Positions 43,361-52,765 of a stretch of 64,000 nt of DNA are shown here, piece by piece. Below the pieces are notes generated by a model. The model was not told the DNA's origin. It saw nothing but the letters and a program-made list of their open reading frames with translations, and searched no databases. Origin of the DNA: Mycobacterium sp. 852014-52450_SCH5900713 (GTDB taxonomy: Bacteria; Actinomycetota; Actinomycetes; Mycobacteriales; Mycobacteriaceae); the NCBI RefSeq assembly GCF_001667075.1, contig NZ_LZIL01000005.1, forward strand, positions 91,283 through 155,282, written 5' to 3'. Both the position numbers and the translations under genes were made by a program. Position 1 is the stretch's first letter; every line of letters starts with the position of its first letter.

Positions 43361-44206
43361 TCAGATCACGAAGTTCAGCCGCTCGACGATTTGCGCGGCC
43401 ACGTCCTCGTCGCCGCCGAGCTCGATGTCCTGTGACCGGGAGGGGCACATCGGCCGCCCGCCGGCGAGCCGGGTGAACTGCACCCCGTCCAGCCGAATCG
43501 TCACCGTCGGCTCGTGGCCGCCGAAGTCGTCGACCAGCTGGGCCCGGCCATCGACGCCGATACGGATGCTGCGGGAAAGCGGACCGGTCAGCTCGAACAG
43601 GACCCGCGAACCCTCTGGCGCCTTGGCCCGCTTGCCCACCACGTAGCCCATCGTCCCGGCGATCTCGTCGAGGGAGAGCTCCGATGCGGCCCCGACAAGC
43701 TGGTCGTCCGACGCTGGCCGCCGCAGCGCCTCGCGGATGTCCTGCTCGTGCATCCAGCAGTCGAACACCCGGACCCGCATGAACCGCCCGTAGCTCTCCG
43801 GACCTACCGGCGTCAGCGTCACGGCGTCCCACTCCTCGGCCGACATGCCCGTCAGCACCTTGCGCCGGTCATCGGTGATGTCCTTGAACCGTTTGAGCAC
43901 GTCCTCGCCGGATTCGGCGGCGAGGTGACGCACCCAGCACTCGTTCATCACGCCGATGTCGTTGTGGACATGCTCGAGCGCCGAGACGTCGATGTCGGGG
44001 TGGGGCGCGGGCACGCCGGCAAGGAACGACTCGGTGCCGATCATGTGCGCCACCAACGCCTTGACGTCCCAACCGGGCAGCGGGCTGGCGGCCTGCCATT
44101 GCTCTTCCGGCAGCCCGTCCAGCATCGCGGTGATGTCGTCCCACACCGCGAACAAACCGGCGAGCACTTCGGACTTGTCGAGCTTGGTGACGGGGCGATC
44201 GGCCAT
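43361..44206 (-). CDS. mycothiol-dependent maleylpyruvate-isomerase-like (DinB-fold) protein
   Basis: A 281-residue protein: DDITAMLDGLPEEQWQAASP, LPGWDVKALVAHMIGTESFL and FDCWMHEQDIREALRRP show the TIGR03083/MDMPI N-terminal four-helix fold with the three-His metal site. The C-terminal domain (IRIGVDGRAQLVDDF, VTIRLDGVQFTRLAGGR) resembles a sterol-carrier-like module. It corresponds to Rv3099c. A mycothiol-dependent reaction is possible, but the substrate is unknown. Confidence 0.85.
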   Translation of the reverse strand: MADRPVTKLDKSEVLAGLFAVWDDITAMLDGLPEEQWQAASPLPGWDVKALVAHMIGTESFLAGVPAPHPDIDVSALEHVHNDIGVMNECWVRHLAAESGEDVLKRFKDITDDRRKVLTGMSAEEWDAVTLTPVGPESYGRFMRVRVFDCWMHEQDIREALRRPASDDQLVGAASELSLDEIAGTMGYVVGKRAKAPEGSRVLFELTGPLSRSIRIGVDGRAQLVDDFGGHEPTVTIRLDGVQFTRLAGGRPMCPSRSQDIELGGDEDVAAQIVERLNFVI

Positions 44207-44251
44207 GGTCGGATAGTAGGCCGATGGGTTAGCTCAAGACAGGCGCAACCG

Positions 44252-45097
44252 TCAGCTGGCGGCGATCATGGCCACGGATCCCATGGCCATCACCATGCCG
44301 AACCCCTGCCAGCGGGTCAGTCGCTCGCGCAGCACGACCATGGCCAGCACGACCGTGGCCGCCGGGTAAAGCGAGATCATGATGCTGGCCAGCGACAGCA
44401 ACCAGGTGTGCAGCGCCAGCAGCATGGTCACGTTGGCGCAGATGTCCAGCACCGCGACGGCCCAAGCCAGCTTCAGCGGCTTCCCGCGCGGCGCCCGCAG
44501 GTTCTTGCTGGCCGCGGCCATCACGAAGATCACGACGGTGGCCGACAGCCGGGCGAATACCAGCGGCCAAAGTTTGCAGGCATGCGGCGCCTGATGGAGA
44601 AAGACCAGGTTCAGCCCCATCGCCGAGCCGGCCAGCAGCGTGAGCCATGCCACCTTCGGGGTGAACCGATACGGAGTGACACCTTGGGCGGTGGCCTCCC
44701 GGCTCACCAGCATGACCGCGATGAGAGCCAGCACGACGCCCACCGAGGCCCCCGGGCCCGGCCGCTCCCCCAGCGCCACACCGACCGCCACCGGCACGGC
44801 GGCGTTGAGGACCGCCGCCAACGGTGAGACGACCGAGATGGGGCCGGCGCCCAGCGCGGCGAAGAACGCCCACATGCCGACGGCCATTCCGACGCCGTAG
44901 AGGCAGCCCCAGAAGACGGCGCCGGTCGAAATCGGCCCGCCCACGGCGAGCGCCAGCGCGCCCAGCAAGATTGTCTCGATCGGATAGACCACCAGCATCA
45001 CGCGCAGCGCGGCTACCCGTCGAGCGGCTACACCGCCCACGAAGTCGCTGACGCCGTACGTAACGGCCGACAGCTGGGCGTAAGCGGCCCCGATCAG
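44252..45097 (-). CDS. DMT/EamA-family transporter, translation coupled to smpB
   Basis: A ten-helix drug/metabolite transporter (LSAVTYGVSDFVGGVAARRV, VVYPIETILLGALALAVGG, ISVVSPLAAVLNAAVPVAVG, LASIMISLYPAATVVLAMVV). The only common start codon, GTG 45040, would cut off helix 1. The frame upstream (ELIGAAYAQLSAVTYGVSDF) is clearly family-like and opens at a CTG (45095-45097) that overlaps the smpB stop. I extend to that CTG. The start is therefore inferred, the rest is firm. Confidence 0.82.
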   Translation of the reverse strand: MIGAAYAQLSAVTYGVSDFVGGVAARRVAALRVMLVVYPIETILLGALALAVGGPISTGAVFWGCLYGVGMAVGMWAFFAALGAGPISVVSPLAAVLNAAVPVAVGVALGERPGPGASVGVVLALIAVMLVSREATAQGVTPYRFTPKVAWLTLLAGSAMGLNLVFLHQAPHACKLWPLVFARLSATVVIFVMAAASKNLRAPRGKPLKLAWAVAVLDICANVTMLLALHTWLLSLASIMISLYPAATVVLAMVVLRERLTRWQGFGMVMAMGSVAMIAAS

Positions 45098-45603
45098 TTC
45101 ATGCCCTTGGCTCGGCGACCCAATTCACGGACCACTTCGCGCTGGGCATCGCGGCGGGCCATGTCCTGACGTTTGTCGTGTGCTCGCTTGCCGCGCGCTA
45201 ACGCGAGCTCGACCTTGACCTTTCCTTCGGAGAAATACAGAGACATCGGCACGAGGGCGAGGTTACCATCTCGTATCTTGCCGACCAGGCGGTCAATTTG
45301 TGCCCTATGTAACAACAACTTTCGATTGCGACGGGGCTCATGGTTGGTCCAGCTACCGTGCTGATACTCCGGAATGTGCAAGTTGCGCAACCACACTTCG
45401 CCGTCGTCGACGGTTGCGAACGCGTCGGCCAGGGAAGCATGGCCCTCGCGCAGGCTTTTCACCTCTGTGCCCTGCAAAGCCACTCCGGCCTCGAACTCCT
45501 CGAGGATCGAATAGTTATGCCGCGCTTTGCGATTGGTAGCAATGATCTGTTTGCTGCCGCGCTTGCCGCCCGCCGCCTTGGCCCGGCCGGGATCTTTGGC
45601 CAC
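45094..45603 (-). CDS. smpB: tmRNA-binding protein SmpB
   Basis: A 169-residue partner of tmRNA that positions it in the stalled ribosome. Family landmarks are NRKARHNYSILEEFEAGVAL, GTEVKSLREGHASLADAFA, LRNLHIPEYQHGSW and a basic C-terminal tail (GRRAKGMN). It starts at GTG 45603, directly after the ftsX stop. It is in the ftsE-ftsX-smpB order conserved in mycobacteria (Rv3100c). Confidence 0.96.
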   Translation of the reverse strand: MAKDPGRAKAAGGKRGSKQIIATNRKARHNYSILEEFEAGVALQGTEVKSLREGHASLADAFATVDDGEVWLRNLHIPEYQHGSWTNHEPRRNRKLLLHRAQIDRLVGKIRDGNLALVPMSLYFSEGKVKVELALARGKRAHDKRQDMARRDAQREVVRELGRRAKGMN

Positions 45604-45605
45604 AG

Positions 45606-46499
45606 CTACCGCCGGATGTAGAGGCGCAGCGTCGCGTAGGAAGTCAGGCCGGCCATCGACACGCCGAGCAGGAACAACCACGGCGAGATGTAGAGGATGT
45701 CGGCATAATCGACCTTCGCGATCAAATGAGCTTGGTAGAACTGACTTAGCGCGTTGTCCAGGAACCACGCCCGCACCAGGACCAAGCCGACGACCGCGAT
45801 GGCCACACCGATCGCCGCGGCCAGCATCGCCTCCACCAAGAAGGGCAACTGCGTGTACCAGCGGCTGGCGCCGACCAGCCGCATGATCCCGATTTCGGTG
45901 CGTCGGGTGTACGCGGCGACTTGGACCATGTTGGCAATCAGCAGGATTGCCCCGACTGCCTGCACCAGGGCGACGGCGAACGCGGCGTTCCGCAAACCGT
46001 CCAGAACGGCGAACAACCGGTCGATCAAATCCTTTTCGTTGAGGATGCTGCGCACGCCGGGCTGACCCTGCATCGCGGCATCGAACTCCGAATGTTGTTC
46101 GGGGTTGTTGAGCTTGACGATGAACGACGCCGGAAACGATTCCTTGCCGGCCACGTCCTTGAACTCCGGGAACTTCTTGATCGCGTCGTTGTAGGCGTCC
46201 GGCCGGTTGACAAAGCGCACCGACTTGACGTCTTGCCGAGCATCGATCTTGTCCCGCAGCGCTTTACACGGACCGGACGCGCACGTCGCGTCGTTGGCGG
46301 AGATGTCGTCGGTGAGAAACACCTGTGTCTCGACCCGGTCGAGATAGATCTCCCGCGAGTTGTCGGCCAACCGGACCACCAGCAGACCGCCGCCGAACAA
46401 GCCGATGGAGATGGCCGTCGTAAGGATCATGGCGGCCGTCATCGTGACGTTGCGGCGCAGCCCGGTCAGGACCTCGTTGAATAGGAAGCCAAAGCGCAC
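45606..46499 (-). CDS. ftsX: cell division permease FtsX
   Basis: A 297-residue membrane subunit of FtsEX, which relays septal signals to the RipC peptidoglycan hydrolase in mycobacteria. It has a transmembrane helix near the N terminus ([19 protein letters not shown]), an extracytoplasmic domain with a Cys pair ([15 protein letters not shown]) and three C-terminal helices. The GTG start follows the ftsE stop immediately. Confidence 0.96.
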   Translation of the reverse strand: MRFGFLFNEVLTGLRRNVTMTAAMILTTAISIGLFGGGLLVVRLADNSREIYLDRVETQVFLTDDISANDATCASGPCKALRDKIDARQDVKSVRFVNRPDAYNDAIKKFPEFKDVAGKESFPASFIVKLNNPEQHSEFDAAMQGQPGVRSILNEKDLIDRLFAVLDGLRNAAFAVALVQAVGAILLIANMVQVAAYTRRTEIGIMRLVGASRWYTQLPFLVEAMLAAAIGVAIAVVGLVLVRAWFLDNALSQFYQAHLIAKVDYADILYISPWLFLLGVSMAGLTSYATLRLYIRR

Positions 46500-47189
46500 T
46501 TAGCGGTCCATCCCGTAGATGCCGCGCTGCTCGTCGCGGACCAGCCGTCCCAGAGACAGCTCCACGACACGCTGACGCATCGAGTCGACGATGTGGTGGT
46601 CGTGGGTGGCCATCAGCACCGTCGTCCCCGTGCGGTTGATCCGCTCCAACAAATCCATGATGTCCTTACTGGTATCCGGGTCCAGATTGCCGGTCGGCTC
46701 GTCGGCCAGCAGAACCAGGGGCCGGTTGACGTAGGCGCGCGCGATCGCGACGCGTTGCTGCTCGCCACCAGACAACTCGTGTGGCAGTCGGTTGGCTTTG
46801 CCGGACAGGCCGACGGTTTCGAGCACCTCGGGCACCACACGGTTGATCGCGTCGGTCCGTTTGCCGATCACTTCCAGCGCGAAGGCGACGTTCTCGTAGA
46901 CGGTCTTCTGCTGCAACAGGCGAAAGTCCTGGAAGACGGTTCCGATCACCTGACGCAGCTTCGGCACGTGACGACCGCGCAGCTTGTTGACGTGGAACTT
47001 CGACACCCGGATGTCGCCGGTGGTCGGGTTCTCCTCGCCGAGCAGCAGCCGCATGAACGTCGACTTGCCGGAGCCCGACGGACCGATCAGGAAGACGAAT
47101 TCACCCTTGTCGATTTTGACGTTGACGTCCTCCAACGCCGGACGCGCCGACGCTTTGTACTTCTTACTGACATGGTCCAGGGTGATCAT
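46500..47189 (-). CDS. ftsE: cell division ATP-binding protein FtsE
   Basis: A 229-residue ABC ATPase: Walker [16 protein letters not shown]-loop VFQDFRL, signature [18 protein letters not shown], Walker [14 protein letters not shown] and H-loop [11 protein letters not shown]. The length equals the M. tuberculosis protein (Rv3102c). ATG 47189 is chosen; the upstream extension is not family-like. Confidence 0.97.
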   Translation of the reverse strand: MITLDHVSKKYKASARPALEDVNVKIDKGEFVFLIGPSGSGKSTFMRLLLGEENPTTGDIRVSKFHVNKLRGRHVPKLRQVIGTVFQDFRLLQQKTVYENVAFALEVIGKRTDAINRVVPEVLETVGLSGKANRLPHELSGGEQQRVAIARAYVNRPLVLLADEPTGNLDPDTSKDIMDLLERINRTGTTVLMATHDHHIVDSMRQRVVELSLGRLVRDEQRGIYGMDR

Positions 47190-47232
47190 CACGGCACGCC
47201 AGTGTAGCCGTGAATTTCGCTGGCGAGCCAAG

Positions 47233-47718
47233 TCAACTGGCTGGCAGCGGTGAACTAGGCGCCGGCCCGGGCCCCGGCTGCGGTAGCTGAGGCGGCGATG
47301 TGGTGGCGCTCGTACTGGGTGGGCAGAAGGGCGGCGGCAGCAGGCAAGGCAGCTGCGGCAGCTGCACCGGCGGCGGCGTCGTGGTCGTCGTCACCGGGGG
47401 CGGGGGCGGTGGCGGCGGCGGTGTGCTCGTCGGGGTCGGCGTGTAGGTGGCGGTGGGCGGCGGCTGCTGCACGCGGCTGCGCGGCACCCAGGTGTAGTTG
47501 GGGTCGGGCACGAAACCCGGCGGCACCACTTGCTGCGCCGGTGGCTTGGGCGCCGGCTCCGGACGGTAGGTGTCGTAGACCCACCACACGACGAAAAAAG
47601 CGACGATCAACACCAAGGTCGACGTGCGAACTCGCCCGCCGAACATGTATTGCGGCCAGCGACGGTCCGCATCCGAGTCGTCGCTGCGCTTCTCGAAGAT
47701 GCTCAGGGTGAACTTCAA
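47233..47718 (-). CDS. proline-rich single-pass membrane protein
   Basis: A 161-residue protein with a cytosolic N terminus, one membrane helix ([19 protein letters not shown], residues 33-51) and a ~105-residue extracytoplasmic Pro/Thr-rich tail. It occupies the position of Rv3103c between mscS and ftsE. The function is unknown. Its start overlaps the mscS stop (ATGA). Confidence 0.88.
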   Translation of the reverse strand: MKFTLSIFEKRSDDSDADRRWPQYMFGGRVRTSTLVLIVAFFVVWWVYDTYRPEPAPKPPAQQVVPPGFVPDPNYTWVPRSRVQQPPPTATYTPTPTSTPPPPPPPPPVTTTTTPPPVQLPQLPCLLPPPFCPPSTSATTSPPQLPQPGPGPAPSSPLPAS

Positions 47719-48710
47719 CGCTTCTGCACCGCACCTTGCACGTCATTGTCGATTCGCTCTTCGGCGGCCTGAGCGGCCGGGACCGACGGGTCATCCACCA
47801 GGCCCACCGTCGCGTCCGCCGCAGTCACGATGCCGACACGGGCCAGCGCCCGAATGACCAGGACACGCAGTTGCCGGCCCGCCTCGAACTGCTTGCCGGG
47901 CAGGGTCCGGGCCACCAATCGCAGGGTGACGGTGTCGACTTCGATGCTCTCCACGCCCATCACGGTGGGGGCGTCCAACAGCAAGTCCCCCAACACCGGG
48001 TTGTCCATGGCGCGATCGCATTCCTGGTGCAACACCTCGTTGACCCGGTTCAGGTCGGCGCTCGTGGACACCGGGATGTCCACCACCGCGCGCGCCCAGT
48101 CCTTGGACAGGTTGACCACCTTGACGATCTGCCCGTTCGGGATGGTCAACACTTCGCCGTCCGGCGAGCGCAGTCGGGTCACCCGCAGCGTCACGTTCTC
48201 GACGGTGCCGCTGGCCTCCGTCGCGGAAACGACGGTAAGCGTGACCAGGTCTCCGAATCCGTACTGCCTTTCGGCCAGGATGAAGAACCCGGACAGCAGG
48301 TCTCTCACCAGCTGCTGCGCACCGAAACCCAGCGCGGCGCCGACGACGGTGGCCGGCGCGACCAGTCCCCCCACCGAGAACTGCAGCACGTCGGCGATCT
48401 GCATCATCACCCAGATGCCGATGAGCACCACCGACACCCAGGAGATCACCGACGCCATAGCCTGGCGGTGTTTCGAGGCTTCCGACCGAACCAGCGCGTC
48501 GCTCTCGGCGAAGCCCAGGTTGAGCTGACGGGTCACCTGCTGCGCGACCCAGTTGACGAACCGGGCGGCCAACACCGCCACGATCAGCACCATCACGATC
48601 CGCAGACCGCGGGTGATGATCCATTGCCCGACGTCACCGCGCCAGAAGTCGTGCCAGCCCAGCGCCTTTATCGACGCGGTCGAGGCGAGAAGAGTTGTGT
48701 TAGTCGTCAT
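47715..48710 (-). CDS. MscS-family mechanosensitive channel
   Basis: A 331-residue protein with N-terminal helices and the MscS pore/beta domains: [20 protein letters not shown] (pore helix TM3), [20 protein letters not shown] and [20 protein letters not shown]. It corresponds to Rv3104c. It opens under membrane tension to release osmolytes. The start lies 11 bases inside the end of prfB, so the genes are coupled. Confidence 0.93.
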   Translation of the reverse strand: MTTNTTLLASTASIKALGWHDFWRGDVGQWIITRGLRIVMVLIVAVLAARFVNWVAQQVTRQLNLGFAESDALVRSEASKHRQAMASVISWVSVVLIGIWVMMQIADVLQFSVGGLVAPATVVGAALGFGAQQLVRDLLSGFFILAERQYGFGDLVTLTVVSATEASGTVENVTLRVTRLRSPDGEVLTIPNGQIVKVVNLSKDWARAVVDIPVSTSADLNRVNEVLHQECDRAMDNPVLGDLLLDAPTVMGVESIEVDTVTLRLVARTLPGKQFEAGRQLRVLVIRALARVGIVTAADATVGLVDDPSVPAAQAAEERIDNDVQGAVQKR

Positions 48711-49806
48711 CTTTTCGATTGCGCCACCGGATTCCCGCTTCCAGGAATCCGTCGATGTCTCCGTCCAGGACGGCCGCCGGATTGCCGACCTCGTACTCGG
48801 TCCGCAGATCCTTGACCATCTGATACGGGTGCAGGACGTAGGAGCGCATCTGGTTGCCCCACGAACTGCCGCCTTCGCCTTTCAATGCGTCCAGCTCCGC
48901 GCGTTCTTCGGAACGCTTGCGCTCCAACAACTTTGCCTGCAGCACGCGCATCGCCGAGATCTTGTTCTGCAGTTGCGATTTTTCGTTCTGGCAAGTCACG
49001 ACGATACCCGTTGGGATGTGGGTTAAACGAACCGCCGAGTCGGTGGTGTTCACGGATTGGCCGCCGGGACCGCTGGAGCGGTAAACATCCACGCGCACAT
49101 CGCCTTCCGGAATGTCGATGTGGTCGGTGGTATCCACCACGGGAAGAACCTCGACTTCGGCGAATGACGTCTGACGTCGACTTTGGTTGTCAAACGGGCT
49201 GATCCGCACCAACCGGTGGGTGCCCTGCTCGACGGACAACGTGCCGTAGGCAAACGGAGCGTGCACCGCGAAGGTCGCGCTCTTGATGCCCGCCTCCTCG
49301 GCATAAGAGGTGTCGAACACTTCGACGGGGTACTTGTGCTGCTCGGCCCACCGGATGTACATCCGCATCAGCATCTCGGCCCAGTCGGCGGCGTCCACCC
49401 CGCCGGCGCCCGATCGGATGGTGACCAGCGCCTCGCGCTCGTCGTACTCCCCCGAGAGCAGGGTGCGCACCTCGGTGGCCTCTATATCGGCGCGCAGCGC
49501 CTTGAGCTCGGCGTCCGCCTCGGCGAGCGCGTCCGCCGCGCCCTCCTCGGTCGCCAGCTCGTAGAGCACCGGCAGGTCGTCGAGGCGTCCCCGTAACTCC
49601 TCGATGCGCCGCAGCTCCCCCTGGGTGTGTGACAACTCACTGGTCACCCGCTGCGCACGGGCCTGGTCATCCCACAATTGGGGATCGGACGCCTCGTGCT
49701 CGAGCTTCTCGATCCGGCTGCGCAGACCGGCCACATCGAGCACCCGCTCCACCGTGGTCAGGGTGGAGTCAAGGGCGGCGATATCGGCTTGACGGTCGGG
49801 TTCCAC
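48700..49806 (-). CDS. prfB: peptide chain release factor 2
   Basis: A 368-residue class I release factor for UGA and UAA. It has the peptidyl-tRNA hydrolysis motif [10 protein letters not shown], the stop-codon recognition tripeptide SPF ([10 protein letters not shown]) and the N-terminal coiled coil ([27 protein letters not shown]). The frame is continuous with no internal TGA, so there is no programmed frameshift. GTG 49806 matches the mycobacterial start; TTG 49815 is the alternative. Confidence 0.97.
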   Translation of the reverse strand: MEPDRQADIAALDSTLTTVERVLDVAGLRSRIEKLEHEASDPQLWDDQARAQRVTSELSHTQGELRRIEELRGRLDDLPVLYELATEEGAADALAEADAELKALRADIEATEVRTLLSGEYDEREALVTIRSGAGGVDAADWAEMLMRMYIRWAEQHKYPVEVFDTSYAEEAGIKSATFAVHAPFAYGTLSVEQGTHRLVRISPFDNQSRRQTSFAEVEVLPVVDTTDHIDIPEGDVRVDVYRSSGPGGQSVNTTDSAVRLTHIPTGIVVTCQNEKSQLQNKISAMRVLQAKLLERKRSEERAELDALKGEGGSSWGNQMRSYVLHPYQMVKDLRTEYEVGNPAAVLDGDIDGFLEAGIRWRNRKDDD

Positions 49807-49969
49807 AGCGGACAACGTTACCGGGAGCCGCCGAGCGCCTCGGCTCCCGGCGAGTGCTCAGGCCACGACCAGCGGTCATGCGTTTAGCATCGAGTCACGA
49901 TCATGTGCGCCCCGCGCTGCGCGCCGACAGTCCACCGCGCGCTAACCGGGCACGAATAGAAGGTCGAGT

Positions 49970-51337
49970 ATGCGCCCATACCACGTTGCAATCGTCGGCT
50001 CCGGACCGTCGGGATTCTTCGCCGCGTCATCCTTGCTGAAGGCGGCCGATGGGTCCGAGGACGTCGAGGTAGCCGTCGACATGCTGGAAATGCTGCCCAC
50101 CCCGTGGGGGCTGGTGCGCTCCGGCGTGGCTCCCGACCACCCGAAGATCAAGTCGATCAGCAAGCAGTTCGAGAAGACCGCCGAAGATCCCCGCTTCCGG
50201 TTCTTCGGCAACGTGGTGGTCGGTGAGCACGTGCAATCCAGTGAGCTGGCCGAACGCTACGACGCCGTCGTCTATGCCGTCGGGGCGCAGTCCGACCGCG
50301 CGCTCAACATCCCTGGTGAGGACCTGCCGGGCAGTGTCGCCGCCGTCGACTTCGTCGGTTGGTACAACGCGCATCCCAACTTCGAGGAGGCGACGCCCGA
50401 CCTCTCGGGCGCCCGCGCCGTGGTCGTCGGCAACGGCAATGTGGCGCTCGACGTGGCGCGCATCCTGGTCACCGATCCCGACGTGCTGGGCGTCACCGAC
50501 ATTGCCAATCACGCGCTCGAGTCGCTGCGGCCGTGCGGCGTCGAGGAAGTGGTGGTCCTCGGGCGGCGCGGGCCCCTGCAGACCGCCTTCACCACGCTCG
50601 AGCTGCGTGAGCTGGGAGACCTCGAAGGGGTTGACGTCATCGTCGACCCCGCCCAGCTGGAGGGCATCACCGACGAGGAGGCCGCCGCGGCCGGCAAAAC
50701 GGCCAAGCAGAACATCAACGTGCTCCGGGGTTATGCACAGCGCGACCCGCGCCCCGGGCACCGCCGGATCGTGCTGCGATTCATGACCTCGCCGATCGAG
50801 ATCAAGGGCGAGGACAGGGTGGAACGCATCGTGCTGGGCCGCAACGAACTGGTGACCGACGAGAACGGGCGGGTATCAGCCAAGGACACCGGCGACCGCG
50901 AGGAACTGCCGGTTCAGCTGGTGGTGCGGTCGGTCGGCTACCGCGGTGTGCCGACCCCGGGGCTGCCGTTCGACGAGAAGAGCGCCACGATCCCCAATAC
51001 CGCGGGCCGGGTGGACGGCAGCCGCAACGAATACGTCGTCGGTTGGATCAAGCGCGGTCCGACCGGTGTCATCGGCACCAACAAAAAGGATTCCCAGGAC
51101 ACCGTCGACACCCTGCTCGCCGATCTGGACCGCGCGAAAGACGGAGGTCTGGCCGAGTTCCCCGAGGACCACGCCGACAAGTTGGCAGAATGGCTCGCTT
51201 CGCGCCAGCCCAAGCTGGTGACCTCGGCGCACTGGGAGATCATCGACCGCCATGAGCGTGCGGCCGGCGAGCCGCATGGGCGCCCCCGCGTCAAGCTGCC
51301 CAACCTGGCGGAGATGCTGCGGATCAGCCACGGTTGA
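49970..51337 (+). CDS. fprA: NADPH-ferredoxin reductase FprA
   Basis: A 455-residue adrenodoxin-reductase-type flavoprotein moving electrons from NADPH to ferredoxins and P450s. It has the FAD motif VAIVGSGPSGFFAASSLLKA, LPTPWGLVRSGVAPDHPKIK, the NADP motif AVVVGNGNVALDVARIL and the C-terminal WIKRGPTGVIGTNKKD. It corresponds to Rv3106 and is divergent from prfB. Confidence 0.97.
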   Translation: MRPYHVAIVGSGPSGFFAASSLLKAADGSEDVEVAVDMLEMLPTPWGLVRSGVAPDHPKIKSISKQFEKTAEDPRFRFFGNVVVGEHVQSSELAERYDAVVYAVGAQSDRALNIPGEDLPGSVAAVDFVGWYNAHPNFEEATPDLSGARAVVVGNGNVALDVARILVTDPDVLGVTDIANHALESLRPCGVEEVVVLGRRGPLQTAFTTLELRELGDLEGVDVIVDPAQLEGITDEEAAAAGKTAKQNINVLRGYAQRDPRPGHRRIVLRFMTSPIEIKGEDRVERIVLGRNELVTDENGRVSAKDTGDREELPVQLVVRSVGYRGVPTPGLPFDEKSATIPNTAGRVDGSRNEYVVGWIKRGPTGVIGTNKKDSQDTVDTLLADLDRAKDGGLAEFPEDHADKLAEWLASRQPKLVTSAHWEIIDRHERAAGEPHGRPRVKLPNLAEMLRISHG

Positions 51338-51754
51338 TCAGGAGGTGACGGTGGCGAGCAGCTCGGGCGCGTCGAGCCCGGTCAGCCGCCGGTGCATGGC
51401 CCAGGCAATCCTGGCGGCCTGAACCTTCGCCCGGTCCGCGGCCGGTCCGCGGTACATGTCGTCGACCGTGCCGTGCCAGATGGTGAGCCACCGCAGGAAG
51501 TGGCGGTTGGACAGCGGGGTCCGCCGGTGAATGTCCCGGTGCGCCTGCAGCGCACTACCCCGGTAGCGTCCCGCGCGAAAGAGCACCGTCTCCCAGAAAT
51601 CGCACATCGTCGGAATGTGTGAGTCCAAGCCGACGGCCCGCAGTTCGGCAAACGGCTCCGCCAACACCTCGTCGTTGAGCGCCCTTCCATAAAAGCGGCG
51701 CAGCAACGCCTCCACGTCGGCGCGGTCGCTCAGATCCGCCCCCGTTTCAACCAT
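51338..51754 (-). CDS. group III truncated haemoglobin
   Basis: A 138-residue 2-on-2 globin: VEALLRRFYGRALNDEVLAE, CDFWETVLFRAGRYRGSALQ, then AHRDIHRRTPLSNRHFLRWL supplies the proximal His and the group III-specific stretch, followed by WHGTVDDMYRG. Mycobacteria of the avium group carry such a trHbP. It probably binds O2/NO. It ends one base after fprA and is the last gene of the usp-trHb pair. Confidence 0.86.
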   Translation of the reverse strand: MVETGADLSDRADVEALLRRFYGRALNDEVLAEPFAELRAVGLDSHIPTMCDFWETVLFRAGRYRGSALQAHRDIHRRTPLSNRHFLRWLTIWHGTVDDMYRGPAADRAKVQAARIAWAMHRRLTGLDAPELLATVTS

Positions 51755-51772
51755 CGCCAGCTCCTGGATTCG

Positions 51773-52570
51773 TCACAGGTTGCTGCACCGGATCGCCAGC
51801 ACGGAATGCGTCGCGTTGCAGGCCGGCTCAGCGGTATGACAGTCGGTGACCAACAACTGGCCCGCTTCGGGGTGGGCGCCGATGTACTGCTCCGCACTGC
51901 CCCGCACGATCGCGGACTCCACCCGGATGTCGGGATACAGCCGCGTCCATCGCGCGAGCCGTCGACTCAATTGCGCTTGCGCCGAACGCGTTCCGTCGCC
52001 GGCATCGTGCGCGTCCGCACCCTGGCATACCCAGAGCGCGCGCAGTGTCGCCCCGCGCAGCCTCGCCTCTTCGAACGCGTACCGCAGCACCATGCCGTTG
52101 CCGGCGTCGACCACGACGCTGGCGACCTTCGGAGGCGCCGACCGTCTCGCCGGCTGATGGATCACGGCCACCGGGCACTGTGCCGAGCGGGCCAAGGAGG
52201 TTGCGACGGAGGTTTCGCCGTGACAGGCATGGTTGAGGCCAATCGAACCGATACACATCATGGCCGCCGACCTAGACTCCTCGGTCAGCTTGGTCAGCGG
52301 CCTCCCGCAAACAATCTCGGTTTCGACCTTGACGCGAACGCCGGTGGCGTCGACGGACCGATGGGCGTCGGCCAGCGCCGTCCGCGCGCCGGCCAGGCGC
52401 GTCTCGCAGGCCTGTGCGGTGGGGGCGTCCTGCGGATCGACGACGCACACCAACCGCATCGGGATATCCCGGCCGGCCGCCTCATCGACCGCCCACAGAG
52501 CCGCCTGCCTCGCCGCCCTCGACCCGTCCACCCCTACGACGATTGCCGGACCCGGATAGCTATTGCTCAT
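51773..52570 (-). CDS. universal stress protein, tandem Usp domains
   Basis: A 265-residue two-domain Usp. Domain 1 opens AIVVGVDGSRAARQAALWAV and ends SIGLNHACHGETSVATSLAR. Domain 2 is shorter and less regular (VASVVVDAGNGMVLRYAFEE, LLVTDCHTAEPACN) and lacks the ATP loop, as if degenerate. The ATG has AGGAG at good spacing. It is divergent from the NO reductase, sharing the DosR-like boxes. Confidence 0.88.
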   Translation of the reverse strand: MSNSYPGPAIVVGVDGSRAARQAALWAVDEAAGRDIPMRLVCVVDPQDAPTAQACETRLAGARTALADAHRSVDATGVRVKVETEIVCGRPLTKLTEESRSAAMMCIGSIGLNHACHGETSVATSLARSAQCPVAVIHQPARRSAPPKVASVVVDAGNGMVLRYAFEEARLRGATLRALWVCQGADAHDAGDGTRSAQAQLSRRLARWTRLYPDIRVESAIVRGSAEQYIGAHPEAGQLLVTDCHTAEPACNATHSVLAIRCSNL

Positions 52571-52650
52571 CACGGTCTCCTCTGCTGAGCTGTACGCGGG
52601 GAACATTCACGTCGCTCAGCCACGACCGTATGACCGGGAATGCCTCTGTC

Positions 52651-52690
52651 CCAGGGGCATTGGTCCCGAAATCGAGGCCATTGGCCCCTA
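52651..52690. promoter_or_regulatory. two adjacent DosR-like (dormancy) boxes
   Basis: Bases 52651-52670 contain GGGGC-ATTG-GTCCC, fitting the DosR core GGGNC-N4-GNCCC completely. The immediately following 20 bases (52671-52690) contain GAGGC-CATT-GGCCC, one mismatch from the same core. Two boxes at 20-bp phasing in the divergent usp/norB gap is the arrangement of strong DosR-controlled promoters. Confidence 0.7.
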
Positions 52691-52765
52691 GGGAGCGGCG
52701 AGGGCGATGTTGGCTTTGCCCCGGCACGACAACCGAATTCAGGCTTGAAGACGGGAGACTCGCAG

